Assembly (NCBI GenBank): GCA_002363635.1 | Contig: DEWM01000022.1 | Span: 1-18,888 of the forward strand | Length of the DNA stretch: 18,888 nucleotides | Direction of reading: 5' to 3' | Origin: Caryophanales bacterium UBA3210 | Lineage (GTDB): Bacteria > Bacillota_I > Bacilli_A > RFN20 > CAG-449 | Part shown: positions 1-6,629 of the stretch, one piece after another | Position numbering within the stretch: position 1 is the first letter of the stretch | Layout: each line of letters opens with the position of its first letter | The notes under the pieces: model-generated | Databases searched by the model: none | The model's input: only the letters and a program-made list of their open reading frames with translations | What the model was told of the DNA's origin: nothing | Translations under genes and position numbers: made by a program

Positions 1-197
1 CCTACTAGTATGCAAGATGCCATTAACATAAATAAATTAGCGTTCATCGCCCAAAAACTACTAGCAGTAGTAGTTGAAGTAACAGAAGAAACTGATGATA
101 AATAATCACCGAACATAAAGAACGCTACAATTTGAAGTATAAAGCCTAAGATTCCTATAAGTAGCCAATAAGAAAATCTAAATCTAAATTTTTCCAT
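1..197 (-). CDS. N-terminal part of an unknown membrane protein (cut by window edge)
   Basis: The frame opens at an ATG (complement of 195-197) and stays open to the left edge, giving 65 residues. The start is supported by a ribosome site AGGTGAA (complement of 203-209) and by a promoter just upstream. The product begins MEKFRFRFSYWLL, a short basic N-terminus. A hydrophobic helix follows at about residues 10-29, then a Ser/Thr-rich stretch (about 31-45) and the start of a second hydrophobic segment. The likely topology is N-terminus inside, first loop outside. It is transcribed away from the sigma-factor operon. I do not recognise the family, and the rest lies outside the window. Confidence 0.75.
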   Translation of the reverse strand, partial: MEKFRFRFSYWLLIGILGFILQIVAFFMFGDYLSSVSSVTSTTTASSFWAMNANLFMLMASCILV

Positions 198-211
198 AGT
201 CTTTCACCTGC

Positions 212-231
212 TTGATTATAATTATAATCAA
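212..231. promoter_or_regulatory. 20-bp perfect palindrome over the -10 box (possible operator)
   Basis: Positions 212-231 read TTGATTATAA followed directly by its reverse complement. The palindrome covers the -10 box and probable start site of the minus-strand promoter, where a repressor would block transcription. AT-rich DNA makes palindromes by chance, so the operator role is inference. Confidence 0.35.
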
Positions 232-249
232 TATATATTTTAGGTTCAA
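221..249 (-). promoter_or_regulatory. Promoter of the left-edge membrane protein gene
   Basis: On the minus strand a -35 box TTGAAC (complement of 244-249) is followed after exactly 17 bases by a perfect -10 box TATAAT (complement of 221-226). This places transcription start near 214 and gives a short leader carrying the AGGTGAA ribosome site. Confidence 0.7.
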
Positions 250-300
250 TAAACAAAAATTTTTACAATTTACCAATAAAAACAATTTCTTATATGTATA

Positions 301-494
301 TATAGAGTAAGGATTGAAATAGTCCGCATAAAAGAGTCCTTACCGTATAACAATTATGAAGTATTCCCCACTTCATAATTTGTCGTGTCACAAGAGAGAT
401 TCCCCTAAAATAATGTGTTATCTCTATATCCATCTCTCTTGTGCACATTTTAGTTAAAATTAATACTAGTATTAAAAATAAAAATTAACTAAAA
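301..494 (+). ncRNA. Candidate structured RNA: four consecutive hairpins upstream of the sigma factor
   Basis: Four stems occupy almost every base of this gene-free stretch. H1: 307-315 pairs with 335-343, with an outer 301-304/346-349 helix. H2: 352-362 pairs perfectly with 370-380 around a 7-base loop ATTCCCC. H3: 389-400 pairs perfectly with 432-443 (12 bp) and has a 31-base loop starting TCCCC. H4: 448-457 pairs with 485-494 and encloses the palindrome 460-475. Gaps between stems are only 2, 8 and 4 bases. I do not recognise it as tmRNA, 6S, SRP RNA, a T-box or a known riboswitch. It could be a long regulatory leader of the sigma operon or a separate small RNA. Strand is assumed from the downstream gene; the stems are symmetric and would also form from the other strand. 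No clear U-tract ends it and no strong promoter precedes it, only AT-rich TATATA around 297-304. Confidence 0.45.
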
Positions 495-500
495 TATAAT
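495..500 (+). promoter_or_regulatory. Possible -10 box of the sigma-factor operon
   Basis: A perfect TATAAT lies 23 bases before the sigma-factor ATG and directly after hairpin H4, with no good -35 box upstream. If used, the mRNA would start near 507 and exclude the hairpin region, which would then be a separate RNA or a DNA-level element. An ECF-type autoregulated promoter is also possible, but I cannot recognise its consensus. Confidence 0.35.
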
Positions 501-523
501 TTATACGAAAGGTAGCAAGGACT

Positions 524-1051
524 ATGAGCGATAAATCATTACAAAAAGCAATGAAGCGTCTTAAAAGCGGTGATACTAGCGCTCTAGAAGATATCTATAA
601 CGAAACCTCAAAAGGAATATATACCTTTGTCTTACCCTATGTAAAAACAAAAGAAATTGCAGAAGATATCGTCCAAAACACATTTGTTACTATATATCAA
701 AAAATCAATTTATATAATGAAAACTATTCAGCAAGAAACTGGATATTAACAATAGCAAAAAATTTATCTTTAAATGAAATTGAAAAGAATAAACGAGAAG
801 TTTCTTACGATTTCAACGAAAATCCAAATTCAATATCTTATTCGGAAGTATATAAAGAAACGCCATTACTTGATTTAGCAAAGAAAATCTTATCTGAAGA
901 AGAATTTAATATAATTAACTTACATATTGTCGGTGACATGAAGCACCGTGAAATAGCAAGCGCATTAGATATGCCTATCGGCACAGTCACTTGGCTTTAT
1001 AAAAAAGCTATTGATAAATTAAAGAAAGAAATGAAAGGAGGAGATATCTAA
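524..1051 (+). CDS. ECF-like sigma-70 family RNA polymerase sigma factor
   Basis: The product (175 aa) has the two-domain layout of an extracytoplasmic-function sigma factor. Region 2 spans about residues 18-90, with the typical EIAEDIVQNTF helix (44-54) and the ARNWILTIAKN segment (70-80). A short linker follows, then region 4 at about 118-168, with the helix-turn-helix HREIASALDMPIGTVTWLYK that reads the -35 box. Length is normal for the class. The start is supported by AAGG at 517-520. The gene overlaps the next one by one base (TAATG at 1049-1053), so the two are translationally coupled. The partner is a membrane protein with RsgI-like features, so the sigma factor is probably held at the membrane and released by an envelope signal. 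Its target promoters cannot be read from the window. Confidence 0.88.
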   Translation: MSDKSLQKAMKRLKSGDTSALEDIYNETSKGIYTFVLPYVKTKEIAEDIVQNTFVTIYQKINLYNENYSARNWILTIAKNLSLNEIEKNKREVSYDFNENPNSISYSEVYKETPLLDLAKKILSEEEFNIINLHIVGDMKHREIASALDMPIGTVTWLYKKAIDKLKKEMKGGDI

Positions 1052-2370
1052 TGAAATCAAAATTAGAAAAGCGAATGAAAAAAGAAGCTAGTCAGATATC
1101 TTGTCCTGATTTATTTTCTTCTATACAAAATAGATTAGGTATAGAAGAAGAAAAGAAAGTTCCTTTTTGGAATAAGCGAAGAATAATTACCTTTTCTACA
1201 GTAGGCGCTATGGCACTAGTTGTAGCAGTTTCTATACCTGTAGGAATGACACTGTCTTCAGAAGAAAACACATATTCTATTGTTACTCTCACTATAAATT
1301 CGTCAGTAGTTTCAAGTGAAGTAAGTTCTAGATATGCAACTAAAAAACTCGCTAACAATTCTTCTGCTACAGAAGATACCTCAGATATTACAATTTCTCT
1401 ATATTTAGAAAATAGTGAAGTGGTTGAATCATCTGCATCTGATACAAATTCTCAATTAATATTATCTGGCACTGATAATGAAGAAAAGAACGTAAAATCA
1501 TACGTAAAGTCAATAGTAAGTGCTGCAATTTATGCAGGTTTTCTCGATAAAACTAATAAAGATAACAATATTTCTCTATTAGTTTACTCAGATAGTGAAA
1601 AGCAAAAATCCAACATTATCAATTACTTAGGAGAAGGTATTATCTCCTCATTAAAAGACAATTATGTATATGGATATATTATCGATGAAGAAGCATTAAA
1701 GTCTTCAGATCAAGCTCGTGCAAACGAATTAAATATTAGCGTAAATAAATATAAACTAATTAAAAAGATTATCTCTTTGTATAAAGAATCATACACTGAA
1801 GAAGATTTAAAATCATATACATTTGATGAATTAAAAACACTATTAATAGCAAAAGGAAAAGAAGCATTATTAACTCCTCCTAACCTTCCTGAATTTGACA
1901 TCTACAAACAACAATTCATGCAAGAAATAAAAGAGTTTATGCCTCACTTAGAAGATTTGCAGAAACAAATTAACAAGCTCAGAAACTCAATTATCATGAG
2001 TGGAGTAAAAATAGATAAATCATATTTGTTATATAACTATAAACATTACATGATGGAATACGGACATGTACCTCATGAATTCACATATTATGAAAAGCAA
2101 AATCCAAGCAAAAATCTAAATGCTAACGAAAATAATCTAGAAGTTGCAAAATTAATTTCTCTAATAGAAGAATCAAAATTATATATAGATACAAATATTA
2201 AACCAATCGCAGAAAAATATAAAAATAATTATATACCACAAGGAGAACAGGGTTTCAAAGATGAATTCGATAGAAGATATAACGAATTTAGCGATGAAAG
2301 ACCAGATGAATGGAAAAACGAATATAACGATTATTATAATTCTGATGATAGATATTGGTTAAAGAAGTAA
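1051..2370 (+). CDS. RsgI-like membrane anti-sigma factor
   Basis: The 439-residue protein has a cytoplasmic N-terminus of about 43 residues (single Cys18, no zinc HxxxCxxC motif). One membrane helix at about 45-67 follows, then a large outside part. Residues about 75-265 look like the RsgI outer domain: a strand segment VTLTINSSV (78-86) where RsgI proteins have a DINPS-type sequence, a helix-strand unit at 146-182, and the stretch ARANELNISVNKYKLI (222-237), which matches the family pattern A.ELGIS.GKY.LI. Residues 280-439 are a charged, Tyr-rich tail I do not recognise. A strong AAAGGAGG ribosome site lies inside the end of the sigma gene. The operon position directly after a sigma factor supports the anti-sigma role. 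The conserved Asn-Pro pair reads Asn83-Ser84 here. The family call is from motif memory and is moderate. Confidence 0.65.
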   Translation: MKSKLEKRMKKEASQISCPDLFSSIQNRLGIEEEKKVPFWNKRRIITFSTVGAMALVVAVSIPVGMTLSSEENTYSIVTLTINSSVVSSEVSSRYATKKLANNSSATEDTSDITISLYLENSEVVESSASDTNSQLILSGTDNEEKNVKSYVKSIVSAAIYAGFLDKTNKDNNISLLVYSDSEKQKSNIINYLGEGIISSLKDNYVYGYIIDEEALKSSDQARANELNISVNKYKLIKKIISLYKESYTEEDLKSYTFDELKTLLIAKGKEALLTPPNLPEFDIYKQQFMQEIKEFMPHLEDLQKQINKLRNSIIMSGVKIDKSYLLYNYKHYMMEYGHVPHEFTYYEKQNPSKNLNANENNLEVAKLISLIEESKLYIDTNIKPIAEKYKNNYIPQGEQGFKDEFDRRYNEFSDERPDEWKNEYNDYYNSDDRYWLKK

Positions 2371-2376
2371 CTTATT

Positions 2377-2414
2377 GCCAAGTCAGTTATCTAAATTACT
2401 GATTTGGCTTTTTT
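2377..2414 (+). terminator. Intrinsic terminator of the sigma/anti-sigma operon
   Basis: An 11-bp stem (2377-2387 with 2398-2408, one G-U pair, GCCAA at its base) and a 10-base loop are followed by TTTTTT (2409-2414). It begins 7 bases after the stop codon of the anti-sigma gene. Confidence 0.9.
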
Positions 2415-2431
2415 ATTTATAAAATAAATCA

Positions 2432-2437
2432 TATAAT
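2432..2437 (+). promoter_or_regulatory. -10 box for the RNA methyltransferase gene
   Basis: A perfect TATAAT follows the upstream terminator. The -35 region is poor (T-rich terminator tail). The predicted start near 2443 gives an 11-base leader to ATG 2454, which argues against ATG 2436 as the start codon. Confidence 0.5.
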
Positions 2438-2453
2438 GTCTTTGGTGATTTTT

Positions 2454-3176
2454 ATGGAAATTAAGTCTTACAAAAAAGATGCATTTTATTCTTATACATT
2501 AGGAGCATTTCCTACTATCGAACTACTTAAGCATCATCAAAAAGAATGCTTAAAGATTTTCATTCACACTTCATTCAAAAATGAAGATGTTCTTATGATG
2601 ATTAACGAATTAAGAGGAAGCGCTGAAATTGAATATAACGATAAAATGATTAATAAACTTTCTCCAAAAGGTAATTGTTTTATTATCGGAGTTTTCAAAA
2701 AATATTCAACATACTTAGAAGAAGACAAGGATCATATTGTCTTAGTTAACCCATCAGATATGGGAAACCTCGGTACAATTTTAAGATCAGCATTAGGATT
2801 CAATATGAAAAATATCGCTATTATTAAACCTGGTGTAGATATCTATGATCCAAAAGTAGTTAGAGCGTCAATGGGTGCTATCTTCTCTGAAAATATCGCA
2901 TATTTTTCTACTTTTGACGATTATAAAAAAGCATTCCCTACTCACATTCCTCACACTTTCATGCTTCAAGCAAGTAAGACATTACAAGAAACAGAATTTA
3001 ATACAAAAGAATTAACATCATTAGTATTTGGTAATGAAGCTACAGGTCTAGACCATTCATTGCTTGATAATAATTCAATCATTATTCATCACTCAAATGA
3101 AATTGACTCTTTAAACTTGCCAGTATCTGTTGCAATTGCATTGTACGAGTTTAGAAAGCAGAAGAAACTAGACTAA
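2454..3176 (+). CDS. TrmH/SpoU-family RNA 2'-O-methyltransferase
   Basis: The product (240 aa) should methylate a ribose 2'-hydroxyl of tRNA or rRNA using S-adenosylmethionine. The three SPOUT motifs are clear: motif 1 NPSDMGNLGTILRSALGF (99-116, with the catalytic-type Arg111), motif 2 VFGNEATGL (191-199), and motif 3 SLNLPVSVAIALYEF (219-233), which forms the knotted SAM site. The roughly 90-residue N-terminal part fits a substrate-binding domain. I chose ATG 2454 because GGTG (2444-2447) precedes it at a good distance. An in-frame ATG at 2436 overlaps a TATAAT box (2432-2437) and has no ribosome site. The target RNA cannot be decided from sequence. The gene stands alone between a terminator and the next promoter. 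Confidence 0.88.
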   Translation: MEIKSYKKDAFYSYTLGAFPTIELLKHHQKECLKIFIHTSFKNEDVLMMINELRGSAEIEYNDKMINKLSPKGNCFIIGVFKKYSTYLEEDKDHIVLVNPSDMGNLGTILRSALGFNMKNIAIIKPGVDIYDPKVVRASMGAIFSENIAYFSTFDDYKKAFPTHIPHTFMLQASKTLQETEFNTKELTSLVFGNEATGLDHSLLDNNSIIIHHSNEIDSLNLPVSVAIALYEFRKQKKLD

Positions 3177-3183
3177 AAAAATA

Positions 3184-3216
3184 TATTTCTTGAAAAGAAA
3201 TAGGTTTTAATATAAT
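3184..3216 (+). promoter_or_regulatory. Promoter of the DUF1189-like gene with an 8-bp inverted repeat at its -35 box
   Basis: TTGAAA (3190-3195) and TATAAT (3211-3216) are 15 bases apart, which is short. An inverted repeat (3184-3191 and 3195-3202, 3-base loop) covers the -35 box. It could be an operator or a weak terminator hairpin for the methyltransferase gene, since GGTTTT follows. AGGAG at 3231-3235 is the ribosome site for ATG 3244. Confidence 0.5.
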
Positions 3217-3243
3217 ATTAGAAAACGAATAGGAGAATTAAAG

Positions 3244-4329
3244 ATGGCAAATAAAACATTTAACGCATCTTCAAAGAAACAAGGTGTCAAAAAATTCTTT
3301 AGTCAATTCTTTGGCAGTTTAATTTCAAATAATACAGCACTCGAAGGTGCACACTATCCTTATTGGCAATCACTCATCATTGTATTCTTATCAGTAGTAA
3401 TTGCTTTAATTCCAGGATTAGTTTCAACATTAAATAACACAGGTAGTTCAAGAACAATTAGCAAATCCGCTAACGCATCACTTGATATTTCCTTAACAGC
3501 ATTATCAAAGGAACTTGCAAAAGAAAACTCACCATACAAAATTACAATTGGTGATGATGGAAAATTAGTTGCAGTCCTTCCAGAAACAACAGATTCAAAA
3601 GGAAATACAATTAACGAATTATCAATCAACCATGTAGATAATGGTGAAACACGTGAATTACTCGCAGTAAGATACGTAAAAGATTCAGAAATTAGCAATG
3701 ATGAATCATTAAATAAACTTGTCACTTATTATAGAGATGGTTATAAATCAGGAAGTGATGAAGTTTCGCCTCAACCAAGATCAGTTATGATTCTTTCTGA
3801 ATCAAGCATCTATGTCTATGCATTTAGTTCAAATGCTAAAAACGAAGTTGTAGTTACAGACGGAGTAAAAACAATTACTTCAGAAGCAGCATTCACAGTT
3901 ACTTTCGGTGGTTTAACATCAACAATTACAAAAGGTACAGACGTTGCAACATTCTACACAGGTGATAATGCAAAAGCTACTGCTACAGCAAAATGGGCAA
4001 CATTATTTGATGAAGCATATTCAAGCATTAAAACACAAACTTTATTTATTTCACTCGCAATTTACGCAACAATGGATGTTGGTATGATTTTATTACTTGC
4101 ATTAATTGTTATGATTTTAACAAGACTTAAATCCTCAAAAGGCGAAAAACTCAACTATATCGGCGCACTTAAGGCAACTAACTGGGCAACATTCTCTCCA
4201 GCAGTCATCGGTATGTTAATTGCATTCATGATTGGCCAATATGGTGCAATGCTTGGTTTCGTCTTAGTATTCGGTGTAAGAGCAATCTTCCTTGGAATGA
4301 AAGCTTCTAACCCAAACCCAGCAAAATAA
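3244..4329 (+). CDS. Membrane protein, DUF1189-like
   Basis: The 361-residue protein has a basic N-terminus, one helix at about 41-62 (YWQSLIIVFLSVVIALIPGL), and a roughly 200-residue polar middle part that should face outside. Three helices close the protein at about 267-292, 312-330 and 333-350. This layout, the N-terminal F-x-SL...W...IP pattern and the C-terminal ALKATNWATFSPAVIG segment resemble the Firmicutes DUF1189 family, which has no well-defined biochemical role. The middle part is rich in Thr, Ser and Lys with no cysteines, so it is probably a beta-rich domain. Start choice is firm (AGGAG 9 bases upstream). The gene has its own promoter and terminator. The family assignment is tentative; the membrane topology is clear. 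Confidence 0.6.
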   Translation: MANKTFNASSKKQGVKKFFSQFFGSLISNNTALEGAHYPYWQSLIIVFLSVVIALIPGLVSTLNNTGSSRTISKSANASLDISLTALSKELAKENSPYKITIGDDGKLVAVLPETTDSKGNTINELSINHVDNGETRELLAVRYVKDSEISNDESLNKLVTYYRDGYKSGSDEVSPQPRSVMILSESSIYVYAFSSNAKNEVVVTDGVKTITSEAAFTVTFGGLTSTITKGTDVATFYTGDNAKATATAKWATLFDEAYSSIKTQTLFISLAIYATMDVGMILLLALIVMILTRLKSSKGEKLNYIGALKATNWATFSPAVIGMLIAFMIGQYGAMLGFVLVFGVRAIFLGMKASNPNPAK

Positions 4330-4336
4330 TGAGCCT

Positions 4337-4370
4337 AAAAAGAATTCCCGTCAAAAGGAATTCTTTTTTT
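4337..4370. terminator. Bidirectional terminator between convergent genes
   Basis: A perfect 12-bp stem (4337-4348 with 4357-4368, loop CGTCAAAA) has T-tracts in both readings: TTTTTTT at 4364-4370 on the plus strand and the complement of AAAAA 4337-4341 on the minus strand. It separates the stops at 4329 (+) and 4372 (-). Confidence 0.92.
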
Positions 4371-4371
4371 C

Positions 4372-5493
4372 TTATTGATTTACAAATTCACCGTATTCAC
4401 ATCCGATATTTTTACAATCAATATCGTCAATTACTTCATATTTATTTTTAGAGACTTTTTGAGACAATATTACTCTACCTACACCATTTCCTCCATTATA
4501 AAGATTTTGATGTAAGAACGCCCCGCTAGGTGCCTCATATTTAATTTTTAGCATATCCTCTTTCTTACATTCGACATAAGTTTCCATTTTATAATGTCTA
4601 TTAGTTTGAATGACGTGCCATTTATATAAACCATCTTCTTCTTTAAAATCAAAATGAGTTTTTACGTGAGTCCAGAACTTAGAGAAGTTGAATTCAAAAA
4701 TCTTACCTTCATATGCAAAAGCAGATAACAATTGACGATTAATAGTAATACCAAAAGCTTTAGGTTTACCTCCACCAATATCAAAAGCAGAGTTTTCTAG
4801 TTTCTTGCCAGTTAATCTACTTGTTAAATTATTAGATGATAACCATACCCAAGGAGAAGTAAAATCTTTTCCCCAGTTTTTATCAGCGTATCCATAAGAA
4901 GATTCTCTTTTAACTTCATATTCTCTTCCGTCAAAAACAATTGTACCTTCGTAATAAGTTTTCATGCCACCGACATTCCAATACATCTCAAAAGCTTTTA
5001 AATCTCTAAATAATTTACAAGTACCATAACCTACATTAAATGGTAAATGTTTGTCAATTTTTAAATCTGCTTTTAATGTACCAACATCAGAACCAACAGT
5101 ACCTTCTTTAGCGTCTACATTCACAACAACATGTTCTTCATTTAATAAATTATCAAATGCCTCAACTTCAAAAGGATGACCTTTTTTTATTTTTACATCC
5201 TTTAGTGGAATAAATCTATGTAATTGTTTAGTGTTTCCTCCTCCCCAAGAGCCAACATTAATCATTAAATAACCAGGTTTAGAAGCTTTTAACCCAGCAA
5301 GTTCTCCATAATGAACTTCATTAAATCCAATCTTAGGGTTAACAATAAAAAACTCAATATAGAAAGGCTTTTCTTGTCCTGTTAATTTGTCTCTTCCAGT
5401 AAAAGAATGCCACCACCAATCATATCCATTAGTTTTATATGAGCCTTTAAGCATATATTCATCTTTAGCTAAATCAACTTTAGTAAATTTCAT
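4372..5493 (-). CDS. Tocopherol cyclase-like family protein
   Basis: The product (373 aa) aligns by eye along most of its length with plant tocopherol cyclase (VTE1, Pfam Tocopherol_cycl). Shared features are the start segment GYDWWWHSFTG followed by FYIEFFIVNP (VTE1: GWYFR...SVENP), the signature SYGYADKNWGKDF followed by PWVWLSSNN (VTE1: SYSEKNWGGGF.RKWFWVQCN), then GGG followed by FAYEGKIFEF, and a late GVGRVILS strand. The plant enzyme closes the chromanol ring of vitamin E; the role of bacterial members is not established. There is no signal peptide or membrane helix. I chose ATG 5493 because GGAGGAG sits just upstream; an in-frame GTG 12 bases earlier overlaps that ribosome site. No other tocopherol gene is present, so vitamin E synthesis should not be assumed. 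Confidence 0.8.
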   Translation of the reverse strand: MKFTKVDLAKDEYMLKGSYKTNGYDWWWHSFTGRDKLTGQEKPFYIEFFIVNPKIGFNEVHYGELAGLKASKPGYLMINVGSWGGGNTKQLHRFIPLKDVKIKKGHPFEVEAFDNLLNEEHVVVNVDAKEGTVGSDVGTLKADLKIDKHLPFNVGYGTCKLFRDLKAFEMYWNVGGMKTYYEGTIVFDGREYEVKRESSYGYADKNWGKDFTSPWVWLSSNNLTSRLTGKKLENSAFDIGGGKPKAFGITINRQLLSAFAYEGKIFEFNFSKFWTHVKTHFDFKEEDGLYKWHVIQTNRHYKMETYVECKKEDMLKIKYEAPSGAFLHQNLYNGGNGVGRVILSQKVSKNKYEVIDDIDCKNIGCEYGEFVNQ

Positions 5494-5551
5494 AATCTCC
5501 TCCACAAATTACAAATATATAATACTACAATCTTGTACAATTGTGTAAAGC

Positions 5552-5577
5552 AAAAGTACCTTCTAACGAAGATACTT
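5552..5577 (-). terminator. Terminator of the MscS gene
   Basis: On the minus strand a 10-bp stem (complement of 5568-5577 with 5554-5563, one G-U pair, loop GTTA) is followed by TTTT and a further T-rich stretch. It starts 7 bases after the MscS stop codon. Confidence 0.8.
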
Positions 5578-5583
5578 ATAAAC

Positions 5584-6555
5584 TTATTTCTTTGTAGTTT
5601 TTGAAGATGTTTTCTTTGAAATAGCAGCCTTCTTTTTATTTTTTTGAGAATCGCCACCAACAATGTGAACATCAAGTTGATTAAATGGTACTTCAATTCC
5701 TGCTTCATCAACACGAGCTTTAATCTGTTCCATTAAATCAAAATATACTGTCCAATAATCTTCAGTCTTAACCCATGCTTTAACTACGATATTGATTGAT
5801 GAATCTGCATATTCAGAAACTCTAACTGTAGCTATAGGATCTTTTAATACTAATTTGTGTTTCTTAACAACTTTTAAGATTTCAGATTTAGCAAATTCTA
5901 CATCAGTTTCATAACTAACTGGGAAAACAATATCAACTCTTCTAGTTTTTTCTGATGAGTAGTTAACAATAACCCCATTAGCAAGAGCACCATTAGGAAT
6001 CATAATTTTTTTATTATCTGGAGTTATGATGTTTGTATAGAATAAGTGAATAATTTCAACTGTACCTTTATAGCCTTGAGCTTCGATGAAATCATCAACT
6101 TTAAATGGTCTCATTGCAACAATAACAACTCCACCTGCAACGTTTGCTAAAGCGCCTTGAACTGCTAAACCTATAATAACAGATAGGCCAGATAATATAG
6201 CACCTACCCCCGCTGTTTCTACACCTACATAAGATAAGAAAGCAATGACTAAACAAATTTTTAATACGACACCGACTGTTTTAACAATAGCGTTAATTGC
6301 AGCAGGAGAATGTTTCTTTCTTTTAATTTGACGTCTACGAACAATATTTAAAACTACATTAAGAATAAACCACGCGATTGCTAAAGTAGCTAACCCAATT
6401 AAAAGTTTAATACCATTTTGACTTAGCCAATCGACAGTCTTATTCCAATAATCAACAACCTTATCTGCACCAGTAGTTTCAGTAATAGTATTAGAAGATG
6501 CTGTTTCTTCTGCTAATGATGAAGTTTCTTCTACTAATAATTTAATAAAATTCAT
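5584..6555 (-). CDS. MscS-family mechanosensitive ion channel
   Basis: The product (323 aa) is a membrane channel that opens under membrane tension and lets solutes out during hypo-osmotic shock. Helices lie at about 50-71, 89-110 and 114-149. The last is the Gly/Ala-rich pore helix, with GLSVIIGLAVQGALANVAGG, ending in the family hallmark RPFKVDDFIE (149-158). A beta domain (about 150-220) with IPNGALANGVIVNYS and an alpha/beta C-terminal domain ending near 300 follow. Size and order fit small-type MscS. The N-terminal 45 residues are Ser/Thr/Glu-rich and would lie outside. The last 20 residues are a Lys/Ser/Thr-rich tail that looks disordered. Start is supported by AAGGAGT. It stands alone rather than in an operon. 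Confidence 0.93.
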   Translation of the reverse strand: MNFIKLLVEETSSLAEETASSNTITETTGADKVVDYWNKTVDWLSQNGIKLLIGLATLAIAWFILNVVLNIVRRRQIKRKKHSPAAINAIVKTVGVVLKICLVIAFLSYVGVETAGVGAILSGLSVIIGLAVQGALANVAGGVVIVAMRPFKVDDFIEAQGYKGTVEIIHLFYTNIITPDNKKIMIPNGALANGVIVNYSSEKTRRVDIVFPVSYETDVEFAKSEILKVVKKHKLVLKDPIATVRVSEYADSSINIVVKAWVKTEDYWTVYFDLMEQIKARVDEAGIEVPFNQLDVHIVGGDSQKNKKKAAISKKTSSKTTKK

Positions 6556-6577
6556 ATCTTACTCCTTCAATAAATAA

Positions 6578-6601
6578 AAGGTGGGGAATCCACCACACCT
6601 T
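6578..6601 (-). terminator. Probable weak terminator of the nucleotide-sugar dehydrogenase gene
   Basis: On the minus strand GGTGG pairs with CCACC (complement of 6590-6594 with 6580-6584), followed by TTTTATTTATT. A competing outer pairing AAGGTG/CACCTT (complement of 6596-6601 with 6578-6583) uses overlapping bases. It lies 28 bases after the TAG stop at 6630 and just before the MscS ribosome site, so it could also act in the MscS leader. The hairpin contains ATTCCCC, the same word as the H2 loop at 363-369. Confidence 0.5.
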
Positions 6602-6629
6602 ATAATTTATAATTATTTAAATTAAAAAT

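Noticed and set aside
198..300. tRNA or other known RNA gene in the left intergenic region
   Set aside because: No cloverleaf arms, T-loop GTTCGA-type sequence or known RNA signature could be found; only AT-rich promoter-like DNA is seen.
432..460. Hairpin H3 as a classical intrinsic terminator
   Set aside because: The stem is strong but is followed by CACATTTTAG rather than a run of T's, so termination there is doubtful.
2436..2453. Earlier ATG for the RNA methyltransferase
   Set aside because: It overlaps a TATAAT box and lacks a ribosome site; ATG 2454 has GGTG at the right distance.
3360..3725. Open frame of about 120 codons on the minus strand inside the DUF1189-like gene
   Set aside because: No ribosome site or promoter; it lies fully within a well-supported plus-strand gene.
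5490..5714. Open frame on the minus strand over the end of the MscS gene and the following gap
   Set aside because: It overlaps the MscS C-terminus in another frame and crosses that gene's terminator; the product is basic low-complexity sequence.
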